A stretch of DNA of 64,000 nt from Culex pipiens pallens (GCF_016801865.2 NC_068938.1:67121005-67185004); one strand, 5' to 3'. Positions 1-11,909 are shown, numbered from the stretch's first letter. Notes: a model not told the origin generated them from the sequence alone. Numbers and translations are program-made.

Positions 1-160
1 AGTTCAAACACTGGGGTGGAAGGTTCCTTGGAGTAGAAAGAGGTTTGGGTGCTCTCCCCATTCAAGCCTTCGGACTCCTAGGTTCGAGCAGAAACTTGCA
101 ATAGAGACCACAAAAGACCCGGGGTCGTTAATGTGGATGGTTTGATTTGATTATTTTTTT
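1..160 (+). mobile_element. Retroelement 3'-end-like fragment
   Basis: Bases 41-80 are identical to 32381-32420, so this is a dispersed repeat. The block runs through a GC-richer stretch (about 60-130) into a TTTGATTTGATT tail at about 138-150, which resembles the short repeated tails of I/Loa-type non-LTR retrotransposons. No reverse transcriptase ORF is present in the window. The family assignment is an inference; only the repeat nature is seen directly. Confidence 0.4.
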
Positions 161-470
161 TGGTACCATTCTAGAGCAGAAAATATGAAAAACAACCAAC
201 AAATTTAAAAGTGACATTAAAAACATGAAAAAATTAGAAAGGCAAAATGTAATGATAGGAAGTGGTAGAATAGGCTAAATACTACAAAAAAAATTAACTA
301 AACAAGATAAATGCAAATTAAAATACTAAAAATAAAACAAGAAACACATAAATCAAGAGAATCCAAGTTTTTCGTAGAACAAAAGTTGCTCAAAATGACC
401 ACCTGAAAAAGGGGGAAAAAAATGAAAGAAAAAAATTTGGGCAGTAGAGGATTAAATAAAATTTGTACCA
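150..470 (+). mobile_element. R1 family (TTAA MITE), partial copy
   Basis: Shares the CTAAACAAGATAAATGCAAA core and the following run (296-410) with copies at 16995-17550, 25433-25836, 25850-26590 and 30533-32079. Here the end reads GCAGTAGAGGATTAA, a decayed version of the family end TAGAGGGTTAA. The left end is not preserved. It is non-coding; the short ORF on the minus strand is a by-product. Confidence 0.55.
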
Positions 471-479
471 GCCTAATCA

Positions 480-1226
480 AATCCCGAATATGTTTTTGAT
501 GGGTTGTTGAGCTTTAATATGATTGATTTTCCGAAGTTGTAATATGATTGAGTTATCCGAAGATCTGTTGCATCCTTCTGATAATCCAAATTTCGGATAA
601 TCGAGTTTGGACTGTGTACCGTAAAAGGGCCATCCATAAACCACGTGGACACTTTTTTCTTGGAAATTTCCGAGGTTTCAAGTTAATAAAACATGACTCA
701 AAAATATTGTATAACCTTAAAGCATATTTCCATTAAAAGAATTTCATGACATAAGTGGTAATTAAACTGTGATTTAAACTTCGAAATAAGCTAAAAAATA
801 GGACCCGTTATTTGCATACTTTGAATGCAAACATTTTTTGCAGTCCTGTTAATAAGCATCTGTCAGTCAAATTTACACTGTCAGAAAAAAATTAAGTAAA
901 TTGAAGAGGTTTTTCTAATTTTACGCAAAAAAATAATTTTAAGGAGGCGAAGATTGTTCTACAATCCGAAAAAAGATTTTTTTTAAAGAATATTTTGGTT
1001 AAAACTAAAAAAGGTTCCTCTCAACAAAAAAACCCCAAAAGTACTTTTAGATTGCAAATTTAATTTTTCATCAAGAAATCATTTTTCGTTCGTTATGCAT
1101 TTATCTTGAAAGTAGGCGTTAAAACATATAAACAAGAAAAAGGGAACATCTTTGTTTAAAAAATCAACAATCTCTAGATTGTATGTCTTCTTAAAAAAAA
1201 AAAATAGTTGAATTGAAACGTAATAT
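480..1226. other. AT-rich intergenic DNA with a short dispersed repeat
   Basis: No gene is recognised. Bases about 627-665 (CATCCATAAACCACGTGGAC and following) match a dispersed family seen again near 62265-62300 and 62702-62730. The rest is AT-rich with homopolymer runs and no convincing exon. Confidence 0.4.
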
Positions 1227-1362
1227 ATTTCAATGCAAGGGTTGAAAAGTTCTACTTTTCATTATTGAAATGAGTGCTGAAAGTTCTGACATTTCAGCAC
1301 TTGTATTGAAAAGTAATACTATTCAGTACAGGTTTGATTTATCCAACTCGGCGAACTCCGTT
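1227..1362 (+). repeat. R3 hairpin-rich repeat, decayed fragment
   Basis: Contains the diagnostic GCTGAAAAGT-type inverted motifs and a TTTATCCAACTCGGCGAACT segment that also occur in the two well-preserved copies at 16379-16770 and 23248-23677. Order and spacing are altered, so this is a degenerate copy. Confidence 0.4.
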
Positions 1363-1834
1363 AAATAAATGTAATCTGAAAGATTAGATAAATGTTTGAT
1401 TGTTGACAAAATCCTCTTTTCTTTACTTTTTTCTGAATAGTTAGAGCCATGTTCCACAATCAGGAAACTGTTTTTGAGCTATTTTTATCAACATTTTTGG
1501 CAAATCTGAGTGAATTGGATACTTTAATACAAAACCTTTTTAATTTAACTTTTCATGATCAAACGGACGGTTTTCGGATCTTCGCTAAGCGGTAAACCCT
1601 TTTTTCACGGCAATCGATTTTTTTTACTCGAAACACGTTGTTGAAATTAGTTTTTTTTAATTAATCAATGTTGCTTAAATTGGGTGCAAAGGCTTATGTT
1701 TTGATATTTAAACATATGTTGAGCATTCTAATGGACAGCTCCTCAAATGAAGTAACTTTTATGGAAGAACCAGTCATGCAAAATGGCTCAAGGAACATAA
1801 AAAATACGGACAATGTTCCATTCAGATTCTTAAT
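1363..1834. other. AT-rich intergenic stretch
   Basis: No gene, RNA or well-bounded repeat could be recognised here. Confidence 0.3.
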
Positions 1835-1835
1835 A

Positions 1836-2014
1836 CCGTCATCTGGGGTGAATCGGGACTAATGGTTTTAAATTTAGAAATGGATGTACACATCTTGTTG
1901 GTCTGAATCTGTTCTAACCGAAACCAACCAGAAAAATCATAATATTGTGCTCCTATATGGTTAAAACTGCTGTCCCAATTCGCCCCATGTGTCCCGATTC
2001 GCCCCAGTTGACGG
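1836..2014. mobile_element. R4 MITE (TA target), copy 1
   Basis: Short non-coding element with inverted ends: CCGTCATCTGGGGTGAATCG on the left, and a right end whose reverse complement begins CCGTCAACTGGGGCGAATCG. It is flanked by TA on both sides (1834-1835, 2015-2016). A second copy is at 21716-21929. TA duplication and non-coding content fit a Tc1/mariner-type MITE; the transposase source is not visible. Confidence 0.7.
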
Positions 2015-2039
2015 TACGCAAGGTTCGGATTTTACAATT

Positions 2040-2330
2040 TACTCTATCGAATCGCTACACACTTACATTTTTTACCGAATTCGGGTCAATTTACCGAATT
2101 TTAATATGCTGAACAGTTCGGTAAACTGAAAATTACCGAATTCGGTAAACACTTTCACACGAAATACGGTAAACACTTTCACACGAAATTCGGTAATGAA
2201 GTTCATTATTGTTTATCGTACAACCGAAATTCGGTAAAATTTTGTTCATTTGGACAGATGGTTTACCGATCTAACATTTCCGATTTTTCAACTACCGAAT
2301 TCGGTAAAATAATCTTCTTTTATGTTTTCA
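2040..2330. repeat. Cluster of palindromic TTACCGAATTCGGTAA motifs
   Basis: At least three full palindromes (near 2087, 2132 and 2293) plus several half-sites (ACGAAATTCGGTAA, AACCGAAATTCGGTAA) are packed into about 290 bp, with a short direct repeat TAAACACTTTCACACGAAAT. It could be a decayed fold-back element or a cluster of palindromic sites. Confidence 0.5.
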
Positions 2331-2880
2331 ACAGATTTTTATTGTTGACTTTTAAAAACAAAATTCTCCTCTATTTGAACCGTTTTATTTCTTTATAATT
2401 TTTTTAGCTAGTTTATTTGAATTTCAAATATTTTGCGAATAAAGTTACCAGGTTTTACATGTAAGATATGAAAATAAATGGATTATGTCGGGCAGCAATA
2501 AGTTTTAATAACTTTTTTAAGTCGTTTGAAAAAATATGAAAAACTGAATAGATTAGAAATACATACTTGTTAAATCCGAAGTAATACTTGGTAAACTGGA
2601 GATCGAAGTGTATTATTTAATCATTATCATTATCAATATTTAAAAAAAAACGATACAAATAATTGTGAACCTTCAAAAGTGAATTGATCTTTTTTTTCAA
2701 AAACATAAAATCTTAAGAAATTTCCTCACCCAAACCCAACTCAACGAAATCGCAACTGCCCTGCCAACTACAAGTATGTAGTCAACACTTTTCTTGACTT
2801 AAATTTTCAAGATTAAATCGCATTAACGAAATCGCAACCGCCATGCCAATTTCACTCTGCGCAACTACAAATATGTAGTC
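2331..2880. other. AT-rich intergenic stretch
   Basis: Nothing recognisable apart from a repeated CAACTACAARTATGTAGTC segment (near 2758 and 2861), which is itself partly palindromic. Confidence 0.3.
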
Positions 2881-3720
2881 CTACATACAAGAAAGACCTC
2901 GCGTCACGATAACCGCACTGCATTGGGTATGTGAGAAGGCCGCGCCAAACTGCACCGCAGCTGAAAGTTATAATTTAAAGCAACAAAAAAAAGACTGTTG
3001 CGAGGAGAAAACAAGCGCTGAAATGTAAACGATCTCTCACCCAATCCGATCGTATGAGAATAACAATAATTGGATCCGCCAAAGGGCTCCCCGCCGCATA
3101 CATGCAAAAGAACCAGGTCGTAAAGTTGTACACCTCGACGTCGAAGGCGTCCCCATCATCAAGATCCTTTCGTACCTAACCTTAATGGGAACCACGTGTA
3201 TGTAAAGTCGACGCTGGAGTTGAGACTTGCGGAGTTCCAATATCTCGAGAAAGATGCGAAGAATTTTGTTTGTTTTAGAACGAAATTTAATGCGTAAAAT
3301 ATCTGCGATCGTGAGGAGCCTCTTTCACTCCACCTTCGGAGATTTTGGCCCGCGATGACCGAACCTGACTCCAAGCCGAGCTCTTCACCGCGAGCCGGTC
3401 GTATAGTTAGCAAGTCGGGCGCAAACCTGTAATTTAGCCCTAGTTGAGTTTCTTGAAACGGCGCGTCGCTGCATTGCGGCTGACCAAACCCGAACGACCT
3501 GCTCGACCTGCTGTGTGTACACGATAATTATCACGTGTCTTTAGCGAATGTTACGAAAGTTTCCGCAGTTTTGGTCGGGTCTTTCTTTTTTTTTCGGGGG
3601 TCGACCGGCTGCAGTTTGCCTAAATATGCTGGGGTCGATTGTGTATAACAATCGAGGGGCTTTTCTTTCAACGGGGCATGTTCCTAATTAACAAGCCAGT
3701 TTTTTTGTGTTGCTGACCTG
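2881..3720. other. GC-richer block of unknown nature (possible exon or UTR)
   Basis: Base composition rises well above the AT-rich surroundings and no other copy was noticed in the window. A plus-strand frame is open from about 3062 to a TAA near 3207, with the local peptide KVVHLDVEGVPIIKILSYL; minus-strand frames are also open for up to 84 codons. No family is recognised, and neither splice structure nor a start codon context decides between an exon, an untranslated region and chance. Confidence 0.25.
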
Positions 3721-4518
3721 TGCCAAAATATTAATGTCCTGTTAGCTGGGCAGTTAACAATTAGCTCATCACTCACGAGACTCGTCGGCTGCAAATTTGT
3801 AAATATCTATAATAAGTTGTGCGGAAAATGTACTGTGTACTACAGCTAAGTAATGAACAGCAAGTATTAACAAGTGTTTTTTATTCTTTAAAAGTAGCTC
3901 CTAGCGTTAATTTATGTATTTCCAATTGTGCCATCAACTCGTGTAACAACATTTTATAATCAGAAAATGTGTCCTACTATACTTATAACACTTTGCTTTA
4001 GATGAGTAATAAAAATCAAGCTGTTTTTAATATATAAATATAAATAATGTCTCCCCCCCGCGTAGCGAACGTGTATGTAAATTGAATAATAAAAATGCAA
4101 TAAAATCTTGATTTAGTCAACTTTACGACGACGGTGTTCTTGTTTTTTTACTGGGTATGCTAGCGTGATGGCGCACCCAATGCGAAAGAAAAATCCGGAA
4201 ATGCTTTCGATAGCTTGCGTACGCATATTTGTGTACAATAAAATCACAAGTTTCCCAAAAAACATAATTTCAGTTCAGTGCAATGTTGTAAAAATGATAC
4301 TATAATCGAATATTATATAAATTATCTGTGTAATTTTAGATTAATTTATATACGTTATGAGAACTTGCGCTTGAAAATATTCAATTAATTTTTAATTACT
4401 TTTTGTGTGTTTGTATTATTCAAGCATTATTCTCATTTTTTATAAATTTAAATGGACTTTTCTTTTCCGAACGATTTTACTTTATTTTTAAATTGTTTAT
4501 TTTCCTTATAATGTTCAT
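3721..4518. other. AT-rich stretch with AATAAA motifs
   Basis: Contains TAATAAAAATCAAG (about 4007) and AATGCAATAAAATC (about 4094), which resemble poly(A) signals and would fit a 3' UTR of the GC-richer block if that were a plus-strand terminal exon. Without a recognised exon this remains open. Confidence 0.25.
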
Positions 4519-4821
4519 ACACAGCAAAAAATAATGTAAAAATGGAAGGTTGAAAACAGAATGTTGAAAAAAAGAATGATGAATTTTACCTCTATAATTG
4601 TTGAAAAACGAAATTTGTTTTTGTCAAACAGGTTTTACACAAAAAATGTGTAATGTTACCTAATTTTTGATGAATATTCAACATTATTTTTGCTACTCGT
4701 ATACTTGAGTAATATTCATCAAATTTAGGTACAATATTCAATCATTTTTTGACCCAGGGACTTTGACAACTGTCAAACGGAACGTTTTGAAAAGTGGTTG
4801 GCAGAAGCCTGTCGGATCGTG

Positions 4822-5545
4822 ATTTAATCGTCGCGTGTCCGGGAGTTTTGGTCGCTCGTGCGTCAAACAATCGTAGCAGATTCTGTGCCGTCGTCGTTGT
4901 GTGTTTTGGTGAGTTTGTGTTGGTGCTTCTTCCGGATCGGTTTTGAGGAAGGTGCAAGTGTGTCCGGGTGTTTACGTCCAGGAATCGTCGCAGATTCCGT
5001 GCCGCCGTCGTCGTTTGTTTTGGTGAGTTTGTGTTGGTGCTTCTTCCGGATCGGTTTTGAGGAAGTTGCCAGTGTGTCCGGGTGTTTACCTCAAGGAATC
5101 GTCGCAGATTCCGTGCCGCCGTCGTCGTTTGTTTTGATGAGTTTGTGTTGGTGCTTCTTCCGGTTCGGTTTGGGAGAAGTTGCCAGTGCGTCCGGGTGTT
5201 TACGTCCAGGAACCGTCGCAGATTCCGTGCCGCCGTCGTCGTTTGTTTTGGTGAGTTTGTGTTGGTGCTTCTTCCGGATCGGTTTTGAGGAAGGTGCAAG
5301 TGTGTCCGGGTGTTTACGTCCAGGAAACGTCGCAGATTCCGTGCCGCCGTCGTCGTTTGTTTTGATGAGTTTGTGTTGATGCTTCTTCCGGATCGGTTTG
5401 GAGGAAGGTGCCGGGGGTTTTTGCCAGGAATCGTCGCAGATTCCGTGTCACCTTCGTCGTTTGTTTTGGTGAGTTTGTGTTAGTGCTTCTTCCGGACTGG
5501 TTTGGAAGAAGAGTCCGGGTGTTTTGGCCACTTGCGCACCCAAGA
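4822..5545. repeat. 114-bp minisatellite, about six units
   Basis: The marker GGAAYCGTCGCAGATTCCGT recurs at 4981, 5095, 5209 and 5323 (spacing exactly 114) and at 5427 (104, a shortened unit), with a diverged first unit at about 4867. Because 114 is 38 codons, long ORFs stay open on both strands, which explains the 173-185 codon frames. No homology or initiation context supports translation. GC content is high relative to flanks. Confidence 0.85.
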
Positions 5546-6067
5546 ATCCTCAAAAGGTGGTGATTTTTTGGTTAAGTTTGGAGGAAGTTGCCTGTCGAGT
5601 TTTGGGGTTTGAACAGTTCACGATGAATCTGATGTACGATCCATTTATTTCAGGATAGTTGGTAAGTCGGGATGACTTGTTTATCGTACTTATTCATCCA
5701 AAATATAATGAAAAATTGAATTTTTCAACAAACGTTCAATTTGAAGTAAATTACCTCATGTTCATTTTGTAAGTAAAAACAGGACTGAAAAATTCCTAAA
5801 ATATTGTTTTTAATTATTTCTCTGAGTGTTATCAAATTGGCTTGGTGAGAAGCATTCTTTGATGGCCCCTCTCGCGTAAAACGCATCTCTTTTCGGATTC
5901 TGGATTGACACCACATCAGTTAAGAGTCCAAATGACAATTTTAAATATCATTAAACATAATTATCAACTCATCTTTACAGCTTCTCAGAACAAACGACTC
6001 TTGGAAAATGCCAAAGCCAACGTGGAAAAAGCAGCCGCCATAACTGTGCAAAATTTGTTTTTCGGAT
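5546..6067. other. Intergenic stretch
   Basis: No gene recognised. AT-rich, with short minus-strand ORFs lacking recognisable domains. Confidence 0.3.
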
Positions 6068-6075
6068 CTAATCAC

Positions 6076-7305
6076 TAGGCTTAGTGTTTTTTCACGCTCG
6101 AAAATGGCAAATTTCACGGGGACCTCAATTTCAAAACACAAAATTTCACGCAAATTTCGCGGAACATGAAAAATGTTAAAATAACTCTGAAAATCCTATG
6201 TTGAAATCACAGAAACTACTTTTTATGCTTCATTATATATTATTCTTCAATAAACTAAAAAAATCTTCACTAAATTCGAATGCGACACAAAAAAATCTCC
6301 TAATTTTCAAAACAAACATAATCCTCCTGGTTTATGGCTGGGCTCTATATACATTTTGAAACAAAATGTAGGGCACGCGTAATCTCATTTACTGAACTGC
6401 TCTTTTAATATTCGACTAATAAAGCTAAAATGATTTCGCTAATTTGCTTCTGTTATATCATTTTACATTTTATTGAATTTCATATCAAAGCAAGATTTAA
6501 CAATCTTGTCCAGTCAAAATGAGTAAAATAAATTGAATTTTCTGCGACATTTAGCCCATTCAACAAAATTTTTTTAGGGGTTTTAGCTCACTTTTCAAAA
6601 ACTAAATTTAAAATCAAAACTTTTATTCTAAATGAGAAAAGAAAACAAAAAAGTAGTAATAAACAAATATCGTTAAAACTTAACAGGCCCAAAAAAAATG
6701 TCTAAAAAAATGATATGTTTTTAAAAAGTGATTTCAAACATAAAAAATACTTTTCATTTTATCATGAATAAAACGAAGCTTTATTTTATACAATTTATTT
6801 CAAAAGTAAACCTTGCAAATTAACCAGCAGTTAAATTTTGAATGCAGCCAATGAAAATATTACTAAATTTAGTTAGTTTCTAAAAAAACTCAAAAATCTT
6901 AACATATCTTCAAATGGTTTATGTCAACTTGACATACTTATATTCAAGCTATTTAATTGAAAACTAATAAAATTTAATTAAATAGTCTTTTTGGATGAAA
7001 CATTTATAAAGTTGTTATTTAAAAAAAAATATTTAAGAAAATTGATAAATTTCACGAATTTCACGCTGTCCACGAAATCGTCAAAAATCTCTAACCCTAT
7101 ATTAGTTGTTAACCCAGGGTATTCACTCGCTTAATTCTACAGTAGTTCATAAGATTATTTTTATTCCTTTTTGAATTTGATAAATTATGTTGAGAAAAAT
7201 CGTTACATTTTCACACAAACATAAAATTTCACGGAATTTCGCGGAAAATGCCAAATTTCGCGGATTTCACGCTGTCCGCGAAATCGTGAAATTTCACTAA
7301 CCCTA
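6076..7305. mobile_element. hAT-type non-coding element (8-bp TSD CTAATCAC)
   Basis: The left end TAGGCTTAGTG and the right end CACTAACCCTA are inverted (10 of 11). The element is flanked by a perfect 8-bp duplication CTAATCAC at 6068-6075 and 7306-7313. Subterminal ATTTCACG/TTTCGCGG motifs recur at both ends and again near 7048-7100. The 8-bp TSD and TAGG-type ends fit the hAT superfamily. No transposase ORF is present, so it is non-autonomous. Confidence 0.8.
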
Positions 7306-7477
7306 CTAATCACCATTAGTCGACGTCTATTTCCACTTTTAGATAAGTTTTGTTTTTTTAAGATTATGACACTTTGTAAAAAAATCGTTTTTTGCAGGTG
7401 GATATTTCATGTGGGATAATATCTCAAGGATTTCAACTGGTTAAACTTCGTCTTGCAGCATTTTTTTTTGGTAAGTA

Positions 7478-8005
7478 CACAGCAAAAAATTCGATGGTAA
7501 AATCGCATGCACACCCACTCAAATCAATCCGAATTCTGAAACGGAATCTATTTAGAATCGTACACAAATTCCGTTTCAAACGCAACAACCGGTTCGAACA
7601 CGAAACCGGTTGTTGCGTTTGAAACGGAATTTGTATACGATTCTAAATAGATTCCTTTTCAGAATTCGTATTGAGTTAACTGGGCATCACCATTATGAAA
7701 AAAGTAATTTAACATTACACTTTGCATGTACAATTTTTGGAAACACAAAAAAGGTGCCACCGATGGGATTCAAACCCAACATTAACAGTATGGACTGGCG
7801 CCTTAGCCCGATCGCAATCAGACAGATGAAGAATTAAAAGGATAAACGAATCTATTAGCTTGACATATCGGTCAAGTAGATTTCCCATACTGATGGGCTA
7901 CATATGTCAGGGTGTAATATTACATCAAATTTCATAAAACAATGCAAAATATATTTTACAACCAGGCTTTTTACACGCAGTCAGATTAATGCTTTTTTTG
8001 CTGTG
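7478..8005. mobile_element. R2 TIR element with tRNA-like core, copy 1
   Basis: Bounded by CACAGCAAAAAA and TTTTTTTGCTGTG inverted ends with TA on both sides (7476-7477, 8006-8007). The right two-thirds match the copy at 30460-32379, including a tRNA-like block on the minus strand (about 7754-7825; B box GGTTTGAATCC, degraded A box). A long palindrome at about 7524-7676 is inserted in this copy only. Confidence 0.75.
7524..7676. repeat. Fold-back palindrome inserted in R2 copy 1
   Basis: Near-perfect inverted repeat with arms of about 72 bp around a 5-8 nt centre near 7599. The arms carry GAAACGGAAT, TTTCAAACGCAACAACCGG and their complements, with only a few mismatches. This segment is missing from the other R2 copy, so it is a secondary insertion. 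Confidence 0.8.
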
Positions 8006-8007
8006 TA

Positions 8008-9165
8008 AATTGCATGGTATCTTGTTTTCATTATTTCATTGAATTATCCTCCTTTTTGGACTCAATATTGTACTGACGATGCATAACGTCTTACTCGAAG
8101 GTGCTGGGGTACCATTTCGCAGAAAACAGTGCTTCAGATTTCAAACGCTAATATTTCGGTCCAGACGAATCTAAAATGCACGTATCATGCATTCGGTTCA
8201 AAATTTGTCAGAATTTTCTATCAAACTTCCTACAATCGTACACATTTTTGTCCCTTGTTCCCTTCTCTCTGCTTTAACTGTTAAAACAATTCCGTTGGAA
8301 TGCATACAATTTTAAAGCGAAGTTGGCTTTAAGCAAACACATAATTTAATATCCAGTTATATCTGTGCTTTTACTTTTTGTATATTATAAAAGAAATGGC
8401 TCAATCCTAAGTCGTACAATTTATGCAAAAATAATTTACTCTGGCTTAAATAATTTTCCAAATTCTGCTTCTCCAAATGTGTCGACTGCAGATCGTGAAA
8501 AAGGTTTGATTCCGCCTTCAAAGGCTCTGACTTAGCAGCTCTGCTGAAATTTTTTTCATTCTTGTGCAATGTTTAAAAACAAATAATTGATTGAATAATT
8601 CTGGAGTTTTTTTTTGAAAATGTCCTATAAACCAAATTTTATTTTTTTTGGTTCTAAAAACACCCAAAAAGCAAAAATTGAAAATTTTGTTTATGCGACC
8701 TTTTCAAAAAAAAATTCTAGAATTATTGAATTCCAACGATATAACTTAAGGTAAAACGGGAAAGCAGCGCCATATTGATACCACGACTAGCATTTTTGGA
8801 AGCACTTTTAAAGAAAACACCGTAACTTAAACATTTTCTGTCTGTTGCAGACGCTAAATAGGACGATAGCGAGCAACCTGTCGAGTTCAGACATTTATTT
8901 AAGTTGAACAAAAGTTGTCCAAGAACTGGCGTTCCGTCTAACTTTAAAGTAATATTTGCTAAAAAACCAACCCGGGTCCTTAGAGCGATCAAGCAGTTGG
9001 CCGCTAACTGATTGCCACTCACAAAGTACCCTGAAAGTCATGAAAAAAATATTCGTTTGTATCAAATGTTTTATTTACGTTCTCTGAAATGGATGACAGT
9101 TCAATACCTATCCTTCCACTTTCTCAGCAACAAATTACACATTTTTTAATGCAATAATACACATT
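8008..9165. other. Unassigned stretch
   Basis: No gene recognised. The 99-codon minus-strand frame at 8723-9022 has no recognisable domain, no signal peptide and no splice context, and is most simply chance. Confidence 0.3.
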
Positions 9166-9167
9166 CT

Positions 9168-9370
9168 TTCGTAAAATTCATCATTTTTGCGGTAAATTTC
9201 ATCATTTTTTTAGGTAAATTTCATCATTATTTGAGGTAAATTTCATCATTTTATGATGAAAATTCATCATTTTCTGATGAAAATTAATCATTTTTCAAGG
9301 TAAAATTTATCATTTTTTTGGCCACAATATCTGTCACCATTTCCTGATGAATATTACCATCATTTTTTTT
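9168..9370. repeat. Short tandem repeats of the ATTCATCATTTT type
   Basis: Repeated GGTAAATTTCATCATTTTT units of about 20-24 bp, about eight copies with drift, running up to an inverted end TTTTTTTTCTGTGTA at 9364-9378. Related motifs occur just inside 4520. Confidence 0.65.
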
Positions 9371-9378
9371 TCTGTGTA

Positions 9379-9994
9379 CATATTTCGAATCTTTCTTTCT
9401 CGTTATATTCAGCCCACATAATTTGCCCAAAAAATCAATGTTTTACCACGCCTAGTAATTAATTTGCTGTAAGTTTTAGTCCTATTAAACCATTCACCAA
9501 TGTCCGTTTTTCGACTTCTTTGGGTATTCGTATTGATAGGCTTTTTGAATCTATAACAAAATATCAAAGGAAAAAAAGAAATGAATAAAAGATGACATAA
9601 AAATTTCGTAGCTTTTGGTGATCGAACATTCAAAATATTTCTTGTTTGAAAAAAAAAACAAAATATTGCAGGAGAAGAATTTATTTCTATAATAAGATAA
9701 TATTTGCTTTAGAACTACGTATTAGATGAACTGCATTTGTTTGAAAGAATGAAAGATTTTTGAACTCTTGACAACATTTGAACAAAAATTTTTCAAATAT
9801 AAAAGTAAGCATTGTAGTACGCATGCTTTTTAAAAGTTCCTATTTACAAAAATTAATATAAAAATAAGACAAAAAAATTGGTTCCAAGCACGTTTTAATT
9901 ACAGTTAAATCTATTCTTTTAAAGTATGATTTTTGAAAGTTGAATTTTTATTTTTTTTTAATTGTTAATGGACTAAAAATCTAAGGAAATAAAC
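9379..9994. other. AT-rich intergenic stretch
   Basis: No gene or well-bounded repeat recognised. Confidence 0.3.
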
Positions 9995-10799
9995 CAGGCC
10001 TGCCCAACGTCCGGCCCGCGGGCCATTTCATCCGGCCCGTGAAGCCATTTCATCCGGCCCTTCGACGGCTTTTCAAAAATGTTCTATGACCGGCCCTGTT
10101 CATGGACTGTTCATGAAATATTCAATAAATAAACTGAGTGTTTAAATTAAAAAATAAGCATGAGATTAAATATTCACGCAAGCAAAAATTTAACGAGAAA
10201 AATTTTGGTTTTTATTTGTTTTTTTTTTGCTATAAAATGTTACTAATTTAACGTATTATTTGGATTTTGCCTTTGTATTTTCAAAGATTTTTGTTTCAAA
10301 ATCTAACATTCTTCATGTTTGAATTTAATTCTTATCATTTCTATATTGATGACTTCAGAATTAATCAATTAACTGAAAAATTGCTTAAAAAAATAAAATT
10401 ATCCATTTCGTGAGAATGTGAAATAAAACTGAAGTTTTTCTTTTTTTAGGAACCTGATTAAAATTGATTTTAAAATTCAAATTTCGTTTTTTTCAGAACA
10501 TCTTTTCAGTGATAAACTCGTGTTTGAAAAAAAAACTTTTTAAAAGAAAATTATTAAGACCGAAGAAAAAATAGCTGCAAATATTTTTAAAATATTGAAA
10601 TGTTAAACGAAACGAAAACTATTGGCACTACGCCCCCCGGGGCATGGCCTTCCTCTCAGGGATGCCAGATTTGCAGATTTCTCTGCAAATTTGAAGATTT
10701 CCGAAATTTGTTGCAGACAACTTTTTTGTTGCAGATTTTTGCAGATATTTTACCGATAAGGTTTGCAAAAAAAATTTAATCCTTATGTGACAATTTCTT

Positions 10800-11909
10800 T
10801 GAATAAGTTCAGTAACCCAACAGTACATAGCATTTAAAAATTTAAAATCAATCTTCTTAGACCTACGTCAAGTTTGATTACTGTCGAAATATGCAAGTAT
10901 TCCCAATTTTACCAACTATTTTTTTAATCACTTGGGAACACTTGTCGAAAAAAAAATACAAATCAGATTGCGCGCTCTACAACATGGCTTTGGTGTACTC
11001 TACTGCAAGATTCCTTCTCAAATCTTGATATTAAAAAGGTTAAGATAATTCAATTGTAATTAATTAATTTCTGTTTCAGTAAAAGTTTTCCAAGATTTTG
11101 GCTATTGTTGAAAAATGCTGTCCTAAATTATTTGAAGAAAATATTGTTGTTTACTTCATTGAATTTTCAGATTCTTATTTGGAACAATTTTGAAAACATA
11201 ATGGAGACATAAATAAGTTCAATTTGATTTTTAGCATTTTTAAATAAATTTCTTCATGTTTTGTAATAATTAAGAATAAACGGTGAATTAGATTTTTACC
11301 TCTGTTAATTTTTAAAAACAAAAAAAAATTGAAATATGAAGTTACATAAGATTTTCAATGTGGTTTTCAAAATATTTTATAAGATTGCCTTCCATCGGAT
11401 GGAGAAGTAAATTGTTGGTCCCGGTCTCAGTTGGCCGTTAAGTCATTCCGTAAGAGACGTCCTCCTGGTATATTGTTATTATAAGTTTAAAAGAAAAATG
11501 TCCAATGGCAATTTCTAAATAAAACATTCAATTTAATTAGGATTCAATGATTCAAATATGATTAACATTCGTTTTAACCTAAGTCGCCAAAAATATTGAC
11601 CAAAAAAATTACGATGCTAAACTGTAGCGATTATTTATACATTCTTTTTAAAAGTTCATTTTTATTTTCGCGGGAAGCACAGGTACAATATTGTTCAATC
11701 TACATGACACTTATGTGTGAGAAAATATTCCGGAGTTTCTCTTTTCATTGAGCCGGTACAGCCAAATTTTGTCGATGATGTTATGCAGTGAGTTTTGTTT
11801 TTGATAACCTATTCATTTTTGTTAGCTAAAAAAAACTTATGACAAACAGCTAATTTCAATTTGTCAAAAAAAAAAAAGAATAACCTAATCATCTTTTTAT
11901 TTTCTTTTA
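10800..11909. other. Interior of the 12.35-kb hAT-type element, AT-rich
   Basis: No coding potential recognised. The stretch is AT-rich with no internal repeat boundary that I could define. Confidence 0.3.

Larger units (their letters stand above)
4520..9376. mobile_element. Candidate large TA-flanked TIR element (speculative pairing)
   Basis: The left end reads TA|CACAGCAAAAAATAATG at 4518. The right end, read in reverse complement, is TA|CACAGAAAAAAAAATGATG. Both ends are followed by ATGATGAATTTTACC-type motifs. The pair would bound 4.86 kb containing the 114-bp minisatellite, the hAT-type element at 6076-7305 and the R2 copy at 7478-8005. Because this TIR family is common here, the two ends may belong to separate truncated copies. 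Confidence 0.3.

Noticed and set aside
4742..5379. Long ORFs on both strands over the 114-bp repeat
   Set aside because: A repeat length divisible by three keeps any stop-free frame open. No recognisable domain, start context or splice evidence.
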